Under the pieces are notes generated by a model. That model had not been told where the DNA came from. It was given only the letters and a program-made list of their open reading frames with translations, and did not search any database. Positions 7,099-15,576 of a stretch of 64,000 nucleotides of DNA are shown piece after piece (positions within the stretch are counted from its first letter, which is position 1; each line of letters opens with the position of its first letter). Source of the stretch: Planomonospora parontospora (GTDB taxonomy: Bacteria; Actinomycetota; Actinomycetes; Streptosporangiales; Streptosporangiaceae); assembly GCA_014647935.1 (NCBI GenBank), contig BMQD01000004.1, positions 144,155 to 208,154 of the forward strand. The letters are read 5' to 3'. The position numbers were made by a program, and so were the translations under genes.

Positions 7099-8655
7099 TC
7101 AGGGCCGGGGGCCGTCGCAGGTGACGTCCTCGGCCGGCAGGGTTCCCTTGATCAGGAACGCGGCGGTGGCCTTGTCCGCGCAGGTCGAGCCGGTGCCGTA
7201 GACGAAGTGGCCGCCGTGCTCGACACCGAGGAAGCCGGCGCGGTCACCCAGGGCCCTGCGCATTCCCCGGCCCGCGGCCCACGGCGTGGCGTTGTCGCGG
7301 CGGTTCTGCAGGATCAGGATGTTACGCGGACCGTGTGAGGTGATCTTGACCACCGGCTCGATCGGCTTCTGCGACCAGAACGCGCACGGCAGGATGTTGT
7401 CGGGCATGCCCGCGCTCAGCGGGTACTTCGCGCGGGCGGCCGCGGTGGCGTCGGCGTAGGAGCCCACGTCTCGCGACCAGGTGGTGTCCCCGCAGAGCAT
7501 GGCCAGGACCATGGTGGCCTGGTTGTCCGCCGGCACGCCCTTCGCAGCCGGGGTGTCGGCGAGGATCCGCCGGAGCACGGCGACGTCCGCGTCCGCCGGG
7601 ACCTTGCCGGCGGACAGGTCGGCCGCCGCCTTCCAGAATCGGGTGAGCGGGGCGAGCATCTCGTTGCGCTGCAACATCTGGTACGTGACGCCGCGCAGCA
7701 GCGCCCCGCTGACGGCCACCGGTGTGTCCGGCATCATGGCCGGTTTCCGGTCGAGGCGGTCGGCCAGCGCGAGGAAGGTGTCGGTGACCTCGCTGACGGT
7801 GCCGCCCAGCCCGAGGCCGGCGTCGTCCGCCGCGGCCACGCGGGCGGCGTCCGGGAACCGGTCGTTCATGCCCTGGTTCCAGGTGTTCAGCATCTTCGCC
7901 CACACCTTGCCCGGGTCGACGTTGCCCTCCAGCACCATCCGGTCGGCGTTGCGGGGGAACAGCGAGGCGTAGACCGCGCCGAGGTAGGTGCCGAAGGACT
8001 GGCCCCAGTAGGAGATCTTCCGTGCCCCGAGCGCCTGGCGGATGCGATCCATGTCGCGCGCCGTGTTCGCGCTGTTGAAGAAGCGGAGCCTGTCACCGAT
8101 CGTGGCGCACTGCCGGGCGACGGCGCGCGCGGTGGTGACGTTGCCCTCGATCGAGCCGCCGGCGCCGGGGTAGGGGAAGATCGTGAGAAGGCTGGTGCCG
8201 GACAGACCGCAGCTCATCGGGGTGCTGTGGCCGACGCCGCGCACGTCGAACCCGATCAGGTCGTAGGAGTCCAGCACCCCCTTCGGGAGCGTGAGTGCCA
8301 TCTGGCCGGGCATGTCCAGGCCCTGCAGCCCCGGACCACCCGGGTTGAGCAGCAGGTCGCCGCGCTTCCTGCCGTGCTTGGCGGTGGCGATCCTGGAGAC
8401 CGCGACGGTGATGGTCTCTCCGCCGGGGCGGCGGTAGTCCAGAGGCACCTTGACCGTGCCGCAGGTTTGCCTGGGGTCCCGTTCGGCGCCCGGCGCGGGT
8501 TCCGGGCACTCACCCCACTTGATCGAAGTCTGGACGTGACCGGCGGTCGCCGCGGCCCTGGCGCCGGCCGGCTGCCCGCCGATCACCGCCCCCGCTGCCG
8601 CGACCGCGGTCAGGGCGCCGGCGACGACGACGCGTACGCGGATGGTGTTTCCCAT
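7099..8655 (-). CDS. Secreted alpha/beta-hydrolase, tripeptidyl-aminopeptidase-like (S33, TAP C-terminal)
   Basis: 518 residues. The start is the ATG at 8655 (MGNTIRVRVV), 8 nt after GGAGGAC; an earlier in-frame ATG lacks a ribosome site and would put charged residues ahead of the signal peptide. A signal peptide (about 1-33) is followed by an alpha/beta-hydrolase core: oxyanion segment LLNPGGPGLQG, nucleophile elbow GQSFG, and the Asp and His of NRRDNATPW and EHGGHFVYG in a TAP-like C-terminal domain. Homologues remove tripeptides or act as exported peptidases or esterases. It is divergent from a two-component system 189 bp away, which may control it. Confidence 0.88.
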   Translation of the reverse strand: MGNTIRVRVVVAGALTAVAAAGAVIGGQPAGARAAATAGHVQTSIKWGECPEPAPGAERDPRQTCGTVKVPLDYRRPGGETITVAVSRIATAKHGRKRGDLLLNPGGPGLQGLDMPGQMALTLPKGVLDSYDLIGFDVRGVGHSTPMSCGLSGTSLLTIFPYPGAGGSIEGNVTTARAVARQCATIGDRLRFFNSANTARDMDRIRQALGARKISYWGQSFGTYLGAVYASLFPRNADRMVLEGNVDPGKVWAKMLNTWNQGMNDRFPDAARVAAADDAGLGLGGTVSEVTDTFLALADRLDRKPAMMPDTPVAVSGALLRGVTYQMLQRNEMLAPLTRFWKAAADLSAGKVPADADVAVLRRILADTPAAKGVPADNQATMVLAMLCGDTTWSRDVGSYADATAAARAKYPLSAGMPDNILPCAFWSQKPIEPVVKITSHGPRNILILQNRRDNATPWAAGRGMRRALGDRAGFLGVEHGGHFVYGTGSTCADKATAAFLIKGTLPAEDVTCDGPRP

Positions 8656-8844
8656 GGTGCTGTCCTCCGAATTACCGATGTGCCGTGATCCGGCTTCGCG
8701 GTTGACCGTGGTTGCCGGCCGCTGACGAGAAAGGTAGGAGCGGAGGGCACTGTCCCGAATCACTGCGTTGCGGACATTCCGTGTAGCTCACATGAGGGAC
8801 AAGCGCGGGAACATCGGGGATCAGAGATCGCTAGGCTCTGAGCC

Positions 8845-10020
8845 ATGTCGGGGACCTGGGCCGGTGACCGCTTGCGGAGGTTGCGGGAGGTGTGGCGCGT
8901 CTACGACGCCACGGTGTGGGACCGGTGGCTGGCCGTCGGGTCCACCGGGCTGGCGTTCGCGCCGGCGCTGTCGATCATGAGCGTCCAGTTCGGCGACCTG
9001 TCAGGACACCCGGCCGACGCGTTCCAGATCGTCCTGATCCTGGCCCAGACGGTGCCTCTGGCCGTGCGTACCCGATGGCCCGCCGCGTGTCTGGCGATCA
9101 ACGGCACGGCTTTCGTGATCCACGAGACGCTCGGCTACCCGATGCAGTTCGGCACCGTGACGGTGTACATCGCGCTGTACTCGGTGGGCGCGCACCAGGA
9201 GCGGTTCCGGCGCGTCATCGCCGCCGTGGCATCGGCCGCGTACGTCGTGCTGTGCGCGGCCGTGGTCCTGCTCGGCTCACCGGTTCTGCAGAGCGAGTTC
9301 CTGGTGTTCTACCTGCTTTTCGCCGCGTGCTGGCTGGGCGGTGCCTTCGTACGCGGGCAGCGGCTCCAGGAGGCCGGGCGACGGCGGCTCGCCGCCGAGG
9401 CCGCGGCCGCCGCAGAGCGGGCGCGCATCGCGCGGGAGCTGCACGACGTGGTGACCCACCACGTCACCGCCATCGTCGTGCAGGCCGACGCCACGCAGTT
9501 CGTGGCCACGTCGCCGGAGCGCGTGGTCACGGCACTGTCCACGATCGGCGCCGCCGGCCGCCGGGCCCTGGCCGAACTGCGGTACCTGCTGGACGTGCTG
9601 GAGGCGACCGGAGAGTCGGCCACGCCCGTCGTGGGCAACGTGCGGGACCTGGTCGAACGGACCCGGAGCGGCGGCCAGCCGATCGAACTGGTGGAGGACG
9701 GCGACCGGCCCTCGCTCCCCGTCGGCGTGGGGCTGGCCGTGTACCGGGTGGTGCAGGAGGGCCTGACGAACGCCGTCAAGTACGCCGAGGGCCGCCCCAC
9801 CACCGTTCGCATCGGCTGCCGGGACGACCGCGTGGAGGTCGAGGTGACGAACGCCCCCGCCGCGGTCCCCGTCGGTGCGAGAAGCGGCCTCTCCGGCGGC
9901 CGCGGCCTGGCCGGACTGCGCGACCGGATAGGCGCGCTGGGCGGCGCGCTGGCCGCAGGCGAGCAACCGGACGGCGGTTTCCGAGTCTCCGCGTCGATCC
10001 CCGTAGGCGGTACCGAATGA
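8845..10020 (+). CDS. Sensor histidine kinase (HisKA_3, NarL-partner type)
   Basis: 391 residues: four or five hydrophobic segments in residues about 30-165, a linker coiled coil, then the dimerisation/phosphoacceptor segment ERARIARELHDVVTHHVTAIVVQ-like at about 190-210 with His in ELHDVV, and a HATPase domain with VYRVVQEGLTNAVKYA (N box) and a GRGLAGLRDRI G-box. This is the DesK/LiaS-like class found in Actinobacteria. Its stop overlaps the start of the response regulator (ATGA). The sensed signal is unknown; the short extracytoplasmic loops suggest membrane or intramembrane sensing. Confidence 0.92.
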   Translation: MSGTWAGDRLRRLREVWRVYDATVWDRWLAVGSTGLAFAPALSIMSVQFGDLSGHPADAFQIVLILAQTVPLAVRTRWPAACLAINGTAFVIHETLGYPMQFGTVTVYIALYSVGAHQERFRRVIAAVASAAYVVLCAAVVLLGSPVLQSEFLVFYLLFAACWLGGAFVRGQRLQEAGRRRLAAEAAAAAERARIARELHDVVTHHVTAIVVQADATQFVATSPERVVTALSTIGAAGRRALAELRYLLDVLEATGESATPVVGNVRDLVERTRSGGQPIELVEDGDRPSLPVGVGLAVYRVVQEGLTNAVKYAEGRPTTVRIGCRDDRVEVEVTNAPAAVPVGARSGLSGGRGLAGLRDRIGALGGALAAGEQPDGGFRVSASIPVGGTE

Positions 10021-10688
10021 CCATCCGCGTCATGATCTGCGAGGACCAGGAGGTCGTCCGTACCGGCTACGTGACGGCGTTCGACGCGCAGCCGGACATG
10101 GCGGTGGTCGGCGCGGCCGCCGACGGCCCGGCCGCGGTCGAGGCGGTCGCCGGCCTGAAGCCCGACGTGGTGGTCATGGACATCCACATGCCGCTGATGG
10201 ACGGCATAGAGGTGACGAGGCGCATCGCCGGCCCCGGTGTCGTGGCGCCGCCGAAGGTGCTGGTGGTGACCACGTTCAACGTGGACAAGTACGTCTACGA
10301 AGCCCTGCGTGCCGGAGCCAGCGGCTTCCTTCTGAAGGACGCCCCTCTACTGGAGCTGGTGAACGGCGTCCGCACCGTCGCCCGCGGAGAGTCCCTGCTG
10401 TCCCCCACCGTGACCCGTACCCTGATAGGTCGCTTCGCCGACCGCCTCCGCCCGGCCGTCCCCACCCCCGACGAGGATCCGCTGGCCGTCCTGGCTCCCC
10501 GCGAACGCGAGGTGCTGCGGCTGATCGCCCGTGGCCTCTCCAACGCCGAGATAGCCGCGGAACTGGTGATCAGCTTCGAGACCGTCCGAACCTACGTCTC
10601 CCGGATCCTCACCAAACTGGACCTACGCGACCGAGTCCAAGCCGTGGTCTTCGCCTACCGCACAGGCTTCGCCGACGACGACCGCTGA
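10017..10688 (+). CDS. NarL/FixJ-family response regulator
   Basis: 223 residues. The receiver domain holds CEDQEVVRTG (acidic pair), the phosphoacceptor Asp in VVMDIHMP (about 53), the conserved Thr in VVTTF and the Lys of FLLKDAP. A LuxR-type helix-turn-helix follows at about 155-215 (LAPREREVLRLIARGLSNAEIA). The ATG overlaps the kinase stop codon by four bases, ensuring coupled translation. Probable targets are itself and the divergent exported peptidase, by position only. Confidence 0.93.
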   Translation: MTIRVMICEDQEVVRTGYVTAFDAQPDMAVVGAAADGPAAVEAVAGLKPDVVVMDIHMPLMDGIEVTRRIAGPGVVAPPKVLVVTTFNVDKYVYEALRAGASGFLLKDAPLLELVNGVRTVARGESLLSPTVTRTLIGRFADRLRPAVPTPDEDPLAVLAPREREVLRLIARGLSNAEIAAELVISFETVRTYVSRILTKLDLRDRVQAVVFAYRTGFADDDR

Positions 10689-10716
10689 AAAACGGTCCAC
10701 GCCTCCGGCGGGCTTG

Positions 10717-11067
10717 TCACACGCGAGCCCTGCGGCGGCCGATGACGAGCAGCCCGGCGCCTCCGGCGAGACCGGCGACCGCACCGGCGGCCAGGAGCTG
10801 CGCGCCCTGCGTCTGGGAGTCGCGCTCCTCCTGGTCGAGCTCGGCGAACTGCGCGCGCCGCCCGGCCTCGCCCGTCAGCTGCTCGTAGCGGGCCGGGTCG
10901 CTCTCCTTGACGGACTCGGCCTCGCGGAGCAGGTCCTCCGCCGCCTGGAGGCTCGCGTCGATGCGCGCCGCGGTCTCACCGGCCCGGGAGAACGCGAACG
11001 CGCTCAGCCCCGCGGCGACCAGGCCGACCACCAGCAGCCCGGCCCCGACCCACGACATCCACTTCAC
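10717..11067 (-). CDS. Small two-helix membrane protein
   Basis: 116 residues. A transmembrane helix at about 6-27, a charged coiled-coil-like middle (about 30-80, rich in Glu/Ala/Arg, with EAESVKESDPARYEQL), a second helix at about 90-108 and an RRRARV positive tail. No catalytic motif is seen and I do not recognise a named family. The start ATG at 11067 follows GGAGGAGAT-like purines. It is convergent with the response regulator (28 bp between stops). The 258-bp stretch 11068-11325 upstream holds no gene I can support. Confidence 0.65.
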   Translation of the reverse strand: MKWMSWVGAGLLVVGLVAAGLSAFAFSRAGETAARIDASLQAAEDLLREAESVKESDPARYEQLTGEAGRRAQFAELDQEERDSQTQGAQLLAAGAVAGLAGGAGLLVIGRRRARV

Positions 11068-11325
11068 TGCGATCTCCTCCGTACGCGCTCACTCGCGGCC
11101 CCGGTGACTCCGGGCCGCGCGCAGGCAACGGTAGTGCCGCGTTCCACCTGGTCGCGCCCGCCGTACGGATGACCCGCCCTCCCCCGCCCGGGTGACCCGC
11201 CGGCGTGCGACCGGTCCGGGGTACGGCCGGGCCCGGGCACGGCCGCCGTCCGGGCCGGAGACCGCGCGGCCGCCGCCGGGCCGGTCGGCCGATCCCGGAC
11301 GCGTACCGGGCCGCGGCGCCGGAGG

Positions 11326-12441
11326 TCAGTCCCGCGTCAGGCGCTCCAGGCGGTCCATGGCCTCGACGTACTGCTCGACCATGCCGAAGACCACGTCGCG
11401 CGCCGACTTCACCTGGTTCATGGTCCCGATGATCTGGCCGGCCGGGAAGGTGGCCAGCTCCGAGGCGTCGGAGCGGCCGATCCGGCGCAGCGCGTCGGAG
11501 ATCAGCATGAACTGCAGCGGCATCGGGAGCGTGCCCGGGGACTCGGCCGACTCCCAGGCGTCGGTCCACTCGTTCCTCAGCAGCCGGGCGGGCTTGCCGG
11601 TCCACGAGCGGGAGCGGACCGTGTCGCGGGAGGTGGCCGAGAGGATGCGCCGCCGGGCCGATTCGGGGGTGTCGGCCTCCTCCACGGTCAGCCAGATGGA
11701 CCCGGTCCACACGCCCTCGGCGCCCAGCGCCATGCCCGCCGCCATCTGACGGCCGTCGCCGATGCCCCCGGCGGCCAGCACGGGCACGTCCACCGCGTCC
11801 ACGACCTGGGGGACGAGCACCATCGTGGAGATCTCACCGGTGTGCCCTCCGGCCTCGGTGCCCTGGGCGACGACGATGTCCACGCCGACCTCGACCTGCT
11901 TGACCGCGTGCCGGGGGGTGGAGGCGAGCGCCGCCACCCTGACCCCCCGGGCGTGGGCGAGCTCGACGATGTCGGCGGGGGGCGGGCCGAGCGCGTTGGC
12001 CAGCAGCGCGATGGGATGCCGGAGCGCCACCTCGACCTGGGGCCGGGCGGTGGCGTCGGTCCAGCCGAGCAGGACCCGGCCCGCCTCGCTCCCCTCCGCC
12101 AGCGGCGGCACGTCGTGCGCGGCCAGCAGGTCGTCGACGAACCTGCGGTGGCCTTCGGGGATCATCCCGGCCAGGCGCCCCACCAGGTCCTCCGGGGAGT
12201 CCACGCCGAGGTCGGCCCCCGCGTAGGAGGCGGGCATGACCACGTCGACGCCGTACGGCCTGCCGTCGACGTGGTCGTCGATCCACTTGAGCTCCGTCTC
12301 GAGCTCTTCCGGGGTGAAGTAGAGGGCGCCCAGCACGCCCATCCCGCCGGCGCGGCTGACCGCGGCGACGACGTCCCGGCAGTGGCTGAACGCGAAGATC
12401 GGAAACTCGATTCCGAGCATGTCCGTGACACGTGTCCGCAT
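11326..12441 (-). CDS. Nitronate monooxygenase (2-nitropropane dioxygenase family)
   Basis: 371-residue FMN-dependent TIM-barrel enzyme. Start at the ATG at 12441 (MRTRVTDMLGIEFPIFAF). Motifs: SRAGGMGVLGA near the N-terminus, VVAQGTEAGGHTG for the catalytic/flavin loop and LAAGGIGDGRQMAAGMALGAEGVW for the phosphate-binding site. Members oxidise nitronates, but actinobacterial paralogues beside acyl-CoA genes often serve fatty-acyl or steroid catabolism with unknown substrates. A perfect match to the KstR consensus lies 32 nt upstream, which favours that role here. Confidence 0.88.
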   Translation of the reverse strand: MRTRVTDMLGIEFPIFAFSHCRDVVAAVSRAGGMGVLGALYFTPEELETELKWIDDHVDGRPYGVDVVMPASYAGADLGVDSPEDLVGRLAGMIPEGHRRFVDDLLAAHDVPPLAEGSEAGRVLLGWTDATARPQVEVALRHPIALLANALGPPPADIVELAHARGVRVAALASTPRHAVKQVEVGVDIVVAQGTEAGGHTGEISTMVLVPQVVDAVDVPVLAAGGIGDGRQMAAGMALGAEGVWTGSIWLTVEEADTPESARRRILSATSRDTVRSRSWTGKPARLLRNEWTDAWESAESPGTLPMPLQFMLISDALRRIGRSDASELATFPAGQIIGTMNQVKSARDVVFGMVEQYVEAMDRLERLTRD

Positions 12442-12472
12442 GCGCCCACGGTACGACCGGCGAGCCGGTAAC

Positions 12473-12486
12473 TGCAACGCGTTCTA
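12473..12486. promoter_or_regulatory. KstR-consensus operator upstream of nitronate monooxygenase
   Basis: TGCAACGCGTTCTA matches TNNAACNNGTTNNA at every fixed base. It sits 32-45 nt upstream of the monooxygenase start on the minus strand, in a 107-bp gap that holds no other promoter I can see. The shared motif with 3423 suggests one TetR regulator controlling both loci. Confidence 0.6.
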
Positions 12487-12548
12487 GTGCAGAATCTTCC
12501 GATGAAAATTTCCGCCGTACTGACTGGTAACAGCGGCCAGAACAGGTT

Positions 12549-13295
12549 TCAGCGCGGCATTCTGCGCCAGACCGCCCGGGGCAGCACGCGCATCACCGCG
12601 AACATCGCCCGCAGCGCGCCCGGCACCCACACGGTCTCGGCCCCCGACCGGAGCCCCGCCACCACCGCGTCGGCGACCTGGCCCGGTGTCGAGGACAGCG
12701 GCGCGGGGGTCATGCCCTCGGTCATCCGCCCCACGACGAAGCCCGGCCGGACCACCATCACCCGGGCCCCCGAGCCGTGCAGCGCGTCGCCCAGCCCCTG
12801 CGCGAACCCGTCCAGTCCCGCCTTGGCCGAGCCGTACACGAAGTTGGCCCGGCGCACCCGGATCCCGGCCACCGAGGAGAGCACCACGAGCGTCCCGTGG
12901 CCCTGCTCGCGCAGCCGCCGGGCGGCGTACAGCCCGGCCGACACGTGCCCGCCGTAGTTGACCGCGACCGCCTCGGCGGCGGCCACCGGGTCGGCGTCGT
13001 AGTCCGCCTGCCGGCCCAGCACGCCGAACGCGGGGATCACCACGTCCAGGTCGCCGACCAGCTTCGCGGCGGCCTCGATCACCTCGCCGTGCGTCTCGGG
13101 ACGGGAGGCGTCGAAGTCCAGCAGGTGGACCTCCGCGTCCCCGATCACCGGCGGCTCGCCGCCGGTCGCACCGCGGGCGGCGAGCACGACCCGGCGGGCG
13201 CCGTCGCGGACCAGCCGCTCGACGATCGCCAGCCCGATCTCGCTCCGGCCGCCCAGCAGCAGCACCGTGTCCACCGAACCCAGCGCGTTCCTCAC
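12549..13295 (-). CDS. dprE2: Decaprenylphosphoryl-2-keto-ribose reductase (DprE2-like SDR)
   Basis: 248-residue short-chain dehydrogenase. The Rossmann motif is LLLGGRSEIGLAI (variant TGxxxGIG), with the active-site Ser in VLSSVAG and Tyr/Lys in FVYGSAKAG. In mycobacteria DprE2 reduces the 2-keto intermediate with NADH to give decaprenylphosphoryl-arabinose, the only arabinose donor for cell-wall arabinan. Identification rests on the sequence and on the overlap: its ATG overlaps the stop of the DprE1 gene (ATGA at 13292-13295). It is the last gene of a four-gene unit. A generic SDR is the only alternative, and the context makes it unlikely. Confidence 0.88.
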   Translation of the reverse strand: MRNALGSVDTVLLLGGRSEIGLAIVERLVRDGARRVVLAARGATGGEPPVIGDAEVHLLDFDASRPETHGEVIEAAAKLVGDLDVVIPAFGVLGRQADYDADPVAAAEAVAVNYGGHVSAGLYAARRLREQGHGTLVVLSSVAGIRVRRANFVYGSAKAGLDGFAQGLGDALHGSGARVMVVRPGFVVGRMTEGMTPAPLSSTPGQVADAVVAGLRSGAETVWVPGALRAMFAVMRVLPRAVWRRMPR

Positions 13296-14638
13296 AGTCC
13301 GAGCCTCCTGGCCAGATCGGTGCGGAACACCCCGTCGGGGTCCGCCTCGTCGCGGACCTTACGCCACTCGGCGAGCCGGGGGTACGTCGCGGCCATCGTC
13401 CCGGCCGCCATCCGGGAGTCCTTCGCCAGGTAGATCCGCCCACCGGCCTCGGCCACCTGCGCGTCGAACGCGCGCAGCAGCCCGGCCAGGCCGCGCTGCC
13501 CGGCGGGGATGTCCAGCGCCAGGGTCCAGCCGGGCATCGGGAACGAGAGCATCCCCGGCGTGCCGGGGCCGAAGCGCTTGAGCACCGTCAGGAACGAGAC
13601 CACGCCCTCGGCCGAGAGCCGCGCGACGATCCGCCGCAGTGTCGCCTCCTGGCCGAACGGCACCACGAACTGGTACTGCACGAACCCGCGCGGGCCGTAC
13701 GCGCGGTTCCAGCCGTCCACGAAGTCCAGCGGGTGGAAGAACGGCGCCAGGCCCTGGACGGAGGTCCCGGGCCGGGACTTGAGGTACCAGGCCTCGTTGA
13801 AGGCCCGGACGGTCAGCGGGTTCAGCAGGCCGTCCGGCGCCCACGGCGGAGCCTTGACCAGGGCGCGGGGGGCGAACTCCAGCGGGTCGGCGCCGCGCGG
13901 CAGCTCCTCGCGCGCGGCGTGGTCGCCGCGGGTGAGCACGCTGCGGCCCATCCGGCCGCCCCGGGCGAGCAGGTCGATCCAGGCGACCGTGTAGCGGTAC
14001 CGGTCGTCGGTGGCGGCCATCGTCTCCAGCGTGTGGTCCAGGTCCCGGGTCCGCTCGGTGTCCACCCGGACCCGGGAGGTCTCGATCGGCACGCACCGGA
14101 AGACCGCCTCGACGATCACCCCGGTCAGCCCCATGCCGCCGACCGTGGCCCAGAACAGGTCGTCGGCCGGGGTCAGCGTCCGGATCCCGCCGCCGGCGGT
14201 GACCAGGGTCAGCGAGCGCAGGTGCGCGCCGAAGGAGGAGTCCACGTGGTGGTTCTTGCCGTGCACGTCGGCCGCGACGGCCCCGCCGACCGTCACGTGC
14301 CGGGTGCCGGGGGTCACCGGGACGAACCAGCCGCGGGGCACCAGGGCCGCCATCAGGTCGTGCAGGCTCAGCCCGGCCCCGGCGGTGACCAGGCCGGTGG
14401 CCTCGTCCAGGGACCAGGAGGTCAGCGCGGTGCAGTCGACCACCAGCCCGCCGGCGTTCTGCGCGGCGTCGCCGTACGCGCGGCCGAGGCCCCGGGCGGC
14501 GACGCCCCGCTCCGGCGCCCGGCGCACGGTCTCGGCGACCTGCTCGGCGGTGGCGGGCCGGACCAGCCGCGCGGGCGTCGGCGAGGTACGGCCCCAGCCG
14601 GTCAGGAAGGTCGTCCCGGGCGGCGCGGCGGAGCTCAT
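13292..14638 (-). CDS. dprE1: Decaprenylphosphoryl-ribose 2'-oxidase (DprE1-like FAD enzyme)
   Basis: 448 residues, VAO/ALO-type FAD oxidoreductase. Start at the ATG at 14638 (MSSAAPPGTTFLTGWGR), overlapping the stop of the upstream UbiA-type gene; longer readings are out of keeping with the family. The FAD domain shows RGLGRAYGDAAQNAGG and TVGGAVAADVHGKNHH; the substrate domain shows VLKRFGP and the C-terminal LAKDSR...YPRLAEWRKVR signature of DprE1. It oxidises the ribose C2 hydroxyl of the polyprenyl-phosphate sugar in the periplasm. The segment corresponding to mycobacterial GW..CVD reads GWTLALD, so the cysteine that benzothiazinones attack is replaced by Ala. Confidence 0.9.
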   Translation of the reverse strand: MSSAAPPGTTFLTGWGRTSPTPARLVRPATAEQVAETVRRAPERGVAARGLGRAYGDAAQNAGGLVVDCTALTSWSLDEATGLVTAGAGLSLHDLMAALVPRGWFVPVTPGTRHVTVGGAVAADVHGKNHHVDSSFGAHLRSLTLVTAGGGIRTLTPADDLFWATVGGMGLTGVIVEAVFRCVPIETSRVRVDTERTRDLDHTLETMAATDDRYRYTVAWIDLLARGGRMGRSVLTRGDHAAREELPRGADPLEFAPRALVKAPPWAPDGLLNPLTVRAFNEAWYLKSRPGTSVQGLAPFFHPLDFVDGWNRAYGPRGFVQYQFVVPFGQEATLRRIVARLSAEGVVSFLTVLKRFGPGTPGMLSFPMPGWTLALDIPAGQRGLAGLLRAFDAQVAEAGGRIYLAKDSRMAAGTMAATYPRLAEWRKVRDEADPDGVFRTDLARRLGL

Positions 14639-15576
14639 GGCAGGTATATACCGATCGTCAGGAGGGCCACGAGGGCCGCGATGAACAGCTGGATGGGCCG
14701 GTCGCGCAGGGCGAGCTCCTCCGGCTCCTCCCCGATGCCCCGGTCCACGAGGAGATTGTGCCGCAGCACGATGAGCACGAAGGGCACGATGCTCATCGAG
14801 TGGAACGGCCCGCCGGGGTGGTCGTTCAGCGCCCACAGGCAGTAGGTGACGATCATCGCGCCCGACGACATGGTGCGGACCTGCCCGAGGTAGGCGGGGG
14901 TGTAGGCGGCGAGGATGGCCCGGGTGGCGTTCCCGCTGGCGTTCTCCGCCGCGGCGCGCACCTCGGCCTCGCGCTTGCCCGCCACCAGCTGCAGGGAGCC
15001 GAGCGAGACCACCACCAGGAACCAGCTCGTCACCGGCACGTCCACCGCGATCGCGCCGGCGAAGGCCCGGATGACGTGGCAGCCGGCGACCGCGACCAGG
15101 TCGACCACGGGCTGGTGCTTGAGCCAGAAGGTGTAGGAGAACGTCAGCGCCAGATAGCCGGCGACGACCGCGGGCAGCCGCCAGTCGCCGGGCAGCGCGG
15201 CGACCGCCGGGGCCAGGAGCACCAGCAGGACCCCGGCGACCCGGGCGAGCGCGACCGGGACCAGCCCCGCGGCGACCGGGCGGAAGCGCTTGCGGGGGTG
15301 CCGCCGGTCGGCCTCGACGTCGGCGGCGTCGTTGAGCAGGTAGGCGCCGCTGGCGGCCAGGCAGAAGGCGGCGAAGGCGACCAGTGCGCCCCGCAGTCCC
15401 GCGGCGGTGCCCAGTACCCCGGCCGCCGCGGGGGCGGCGAAGACCAGCGCGTTCTTCAGCCACTGGCGCGGGCGGCAGGCCCGCAGCAGCGCGACCGGGG
15501 AGAACCCCCGGGACGCGCGGACGGCCGCCGGCGGGTCCGCCGGCGGCCGCACGGCCGTTCTCTCCTCGCCGGTCAC
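14635..15576 (-). CDS. UbiA-family decaprenyl-phosphate phosphoribosyltransferase
   Basis: 313 residues with about nine membrane helices. The first Asp-rich motif is LLNDAADVEADRRHPRKRFRP (NDxxDxxxD) and the second lies near DLVAVAGCHVIRAFAG, as in Rv3806c-type enzymes that transfer 5-phosphoribose from PRPP to polyprenyl phosphate. A GTG start at 15576 overlaps the DUF3068 stop (GTGA), and its own stop overlaps the dprE1 start (ATGA). This provides the substrate for the DprE1/DprE2 pair. A phosphatase for the 5-phosphate is not present in the window. Confidence 0.9.
   Translation of the reverse strand: MTGEERTAVRPPADPPAAVRASRGFSPVALLRACRPRQWLKNALVFAAPAAAGVLGTAAGLRGALVAFAAFCLAASGAYLLNDAADVEADRRHPRKRFRPVAAGLVPVALARVAGVLLVLLAPAVAALPGDWRLPAVVAGYLALTFSYTFWLKHQPVVDLVAVAGCHVIRAFAGAIAVDVPVTSWFLVVVSLGSLQLVAGKREAEVRAAAENASGNATRAILAAYTPAYLGQVRTMSSGAMIVTYCLWALNDHPGGPFHSMSIVPFVLIVLRHNLLVDRGIGEEPEELALRDRPIQLFIAALVALLTIGIYLP

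Noticed and set aside
13292-15463. A much longer N-terminus for DprE1.
   Set aside because: The extra part is an out-of-frame reading of the UbiA-type gene; the ATG at 14638 overlaps the upstream stop and matches family length.
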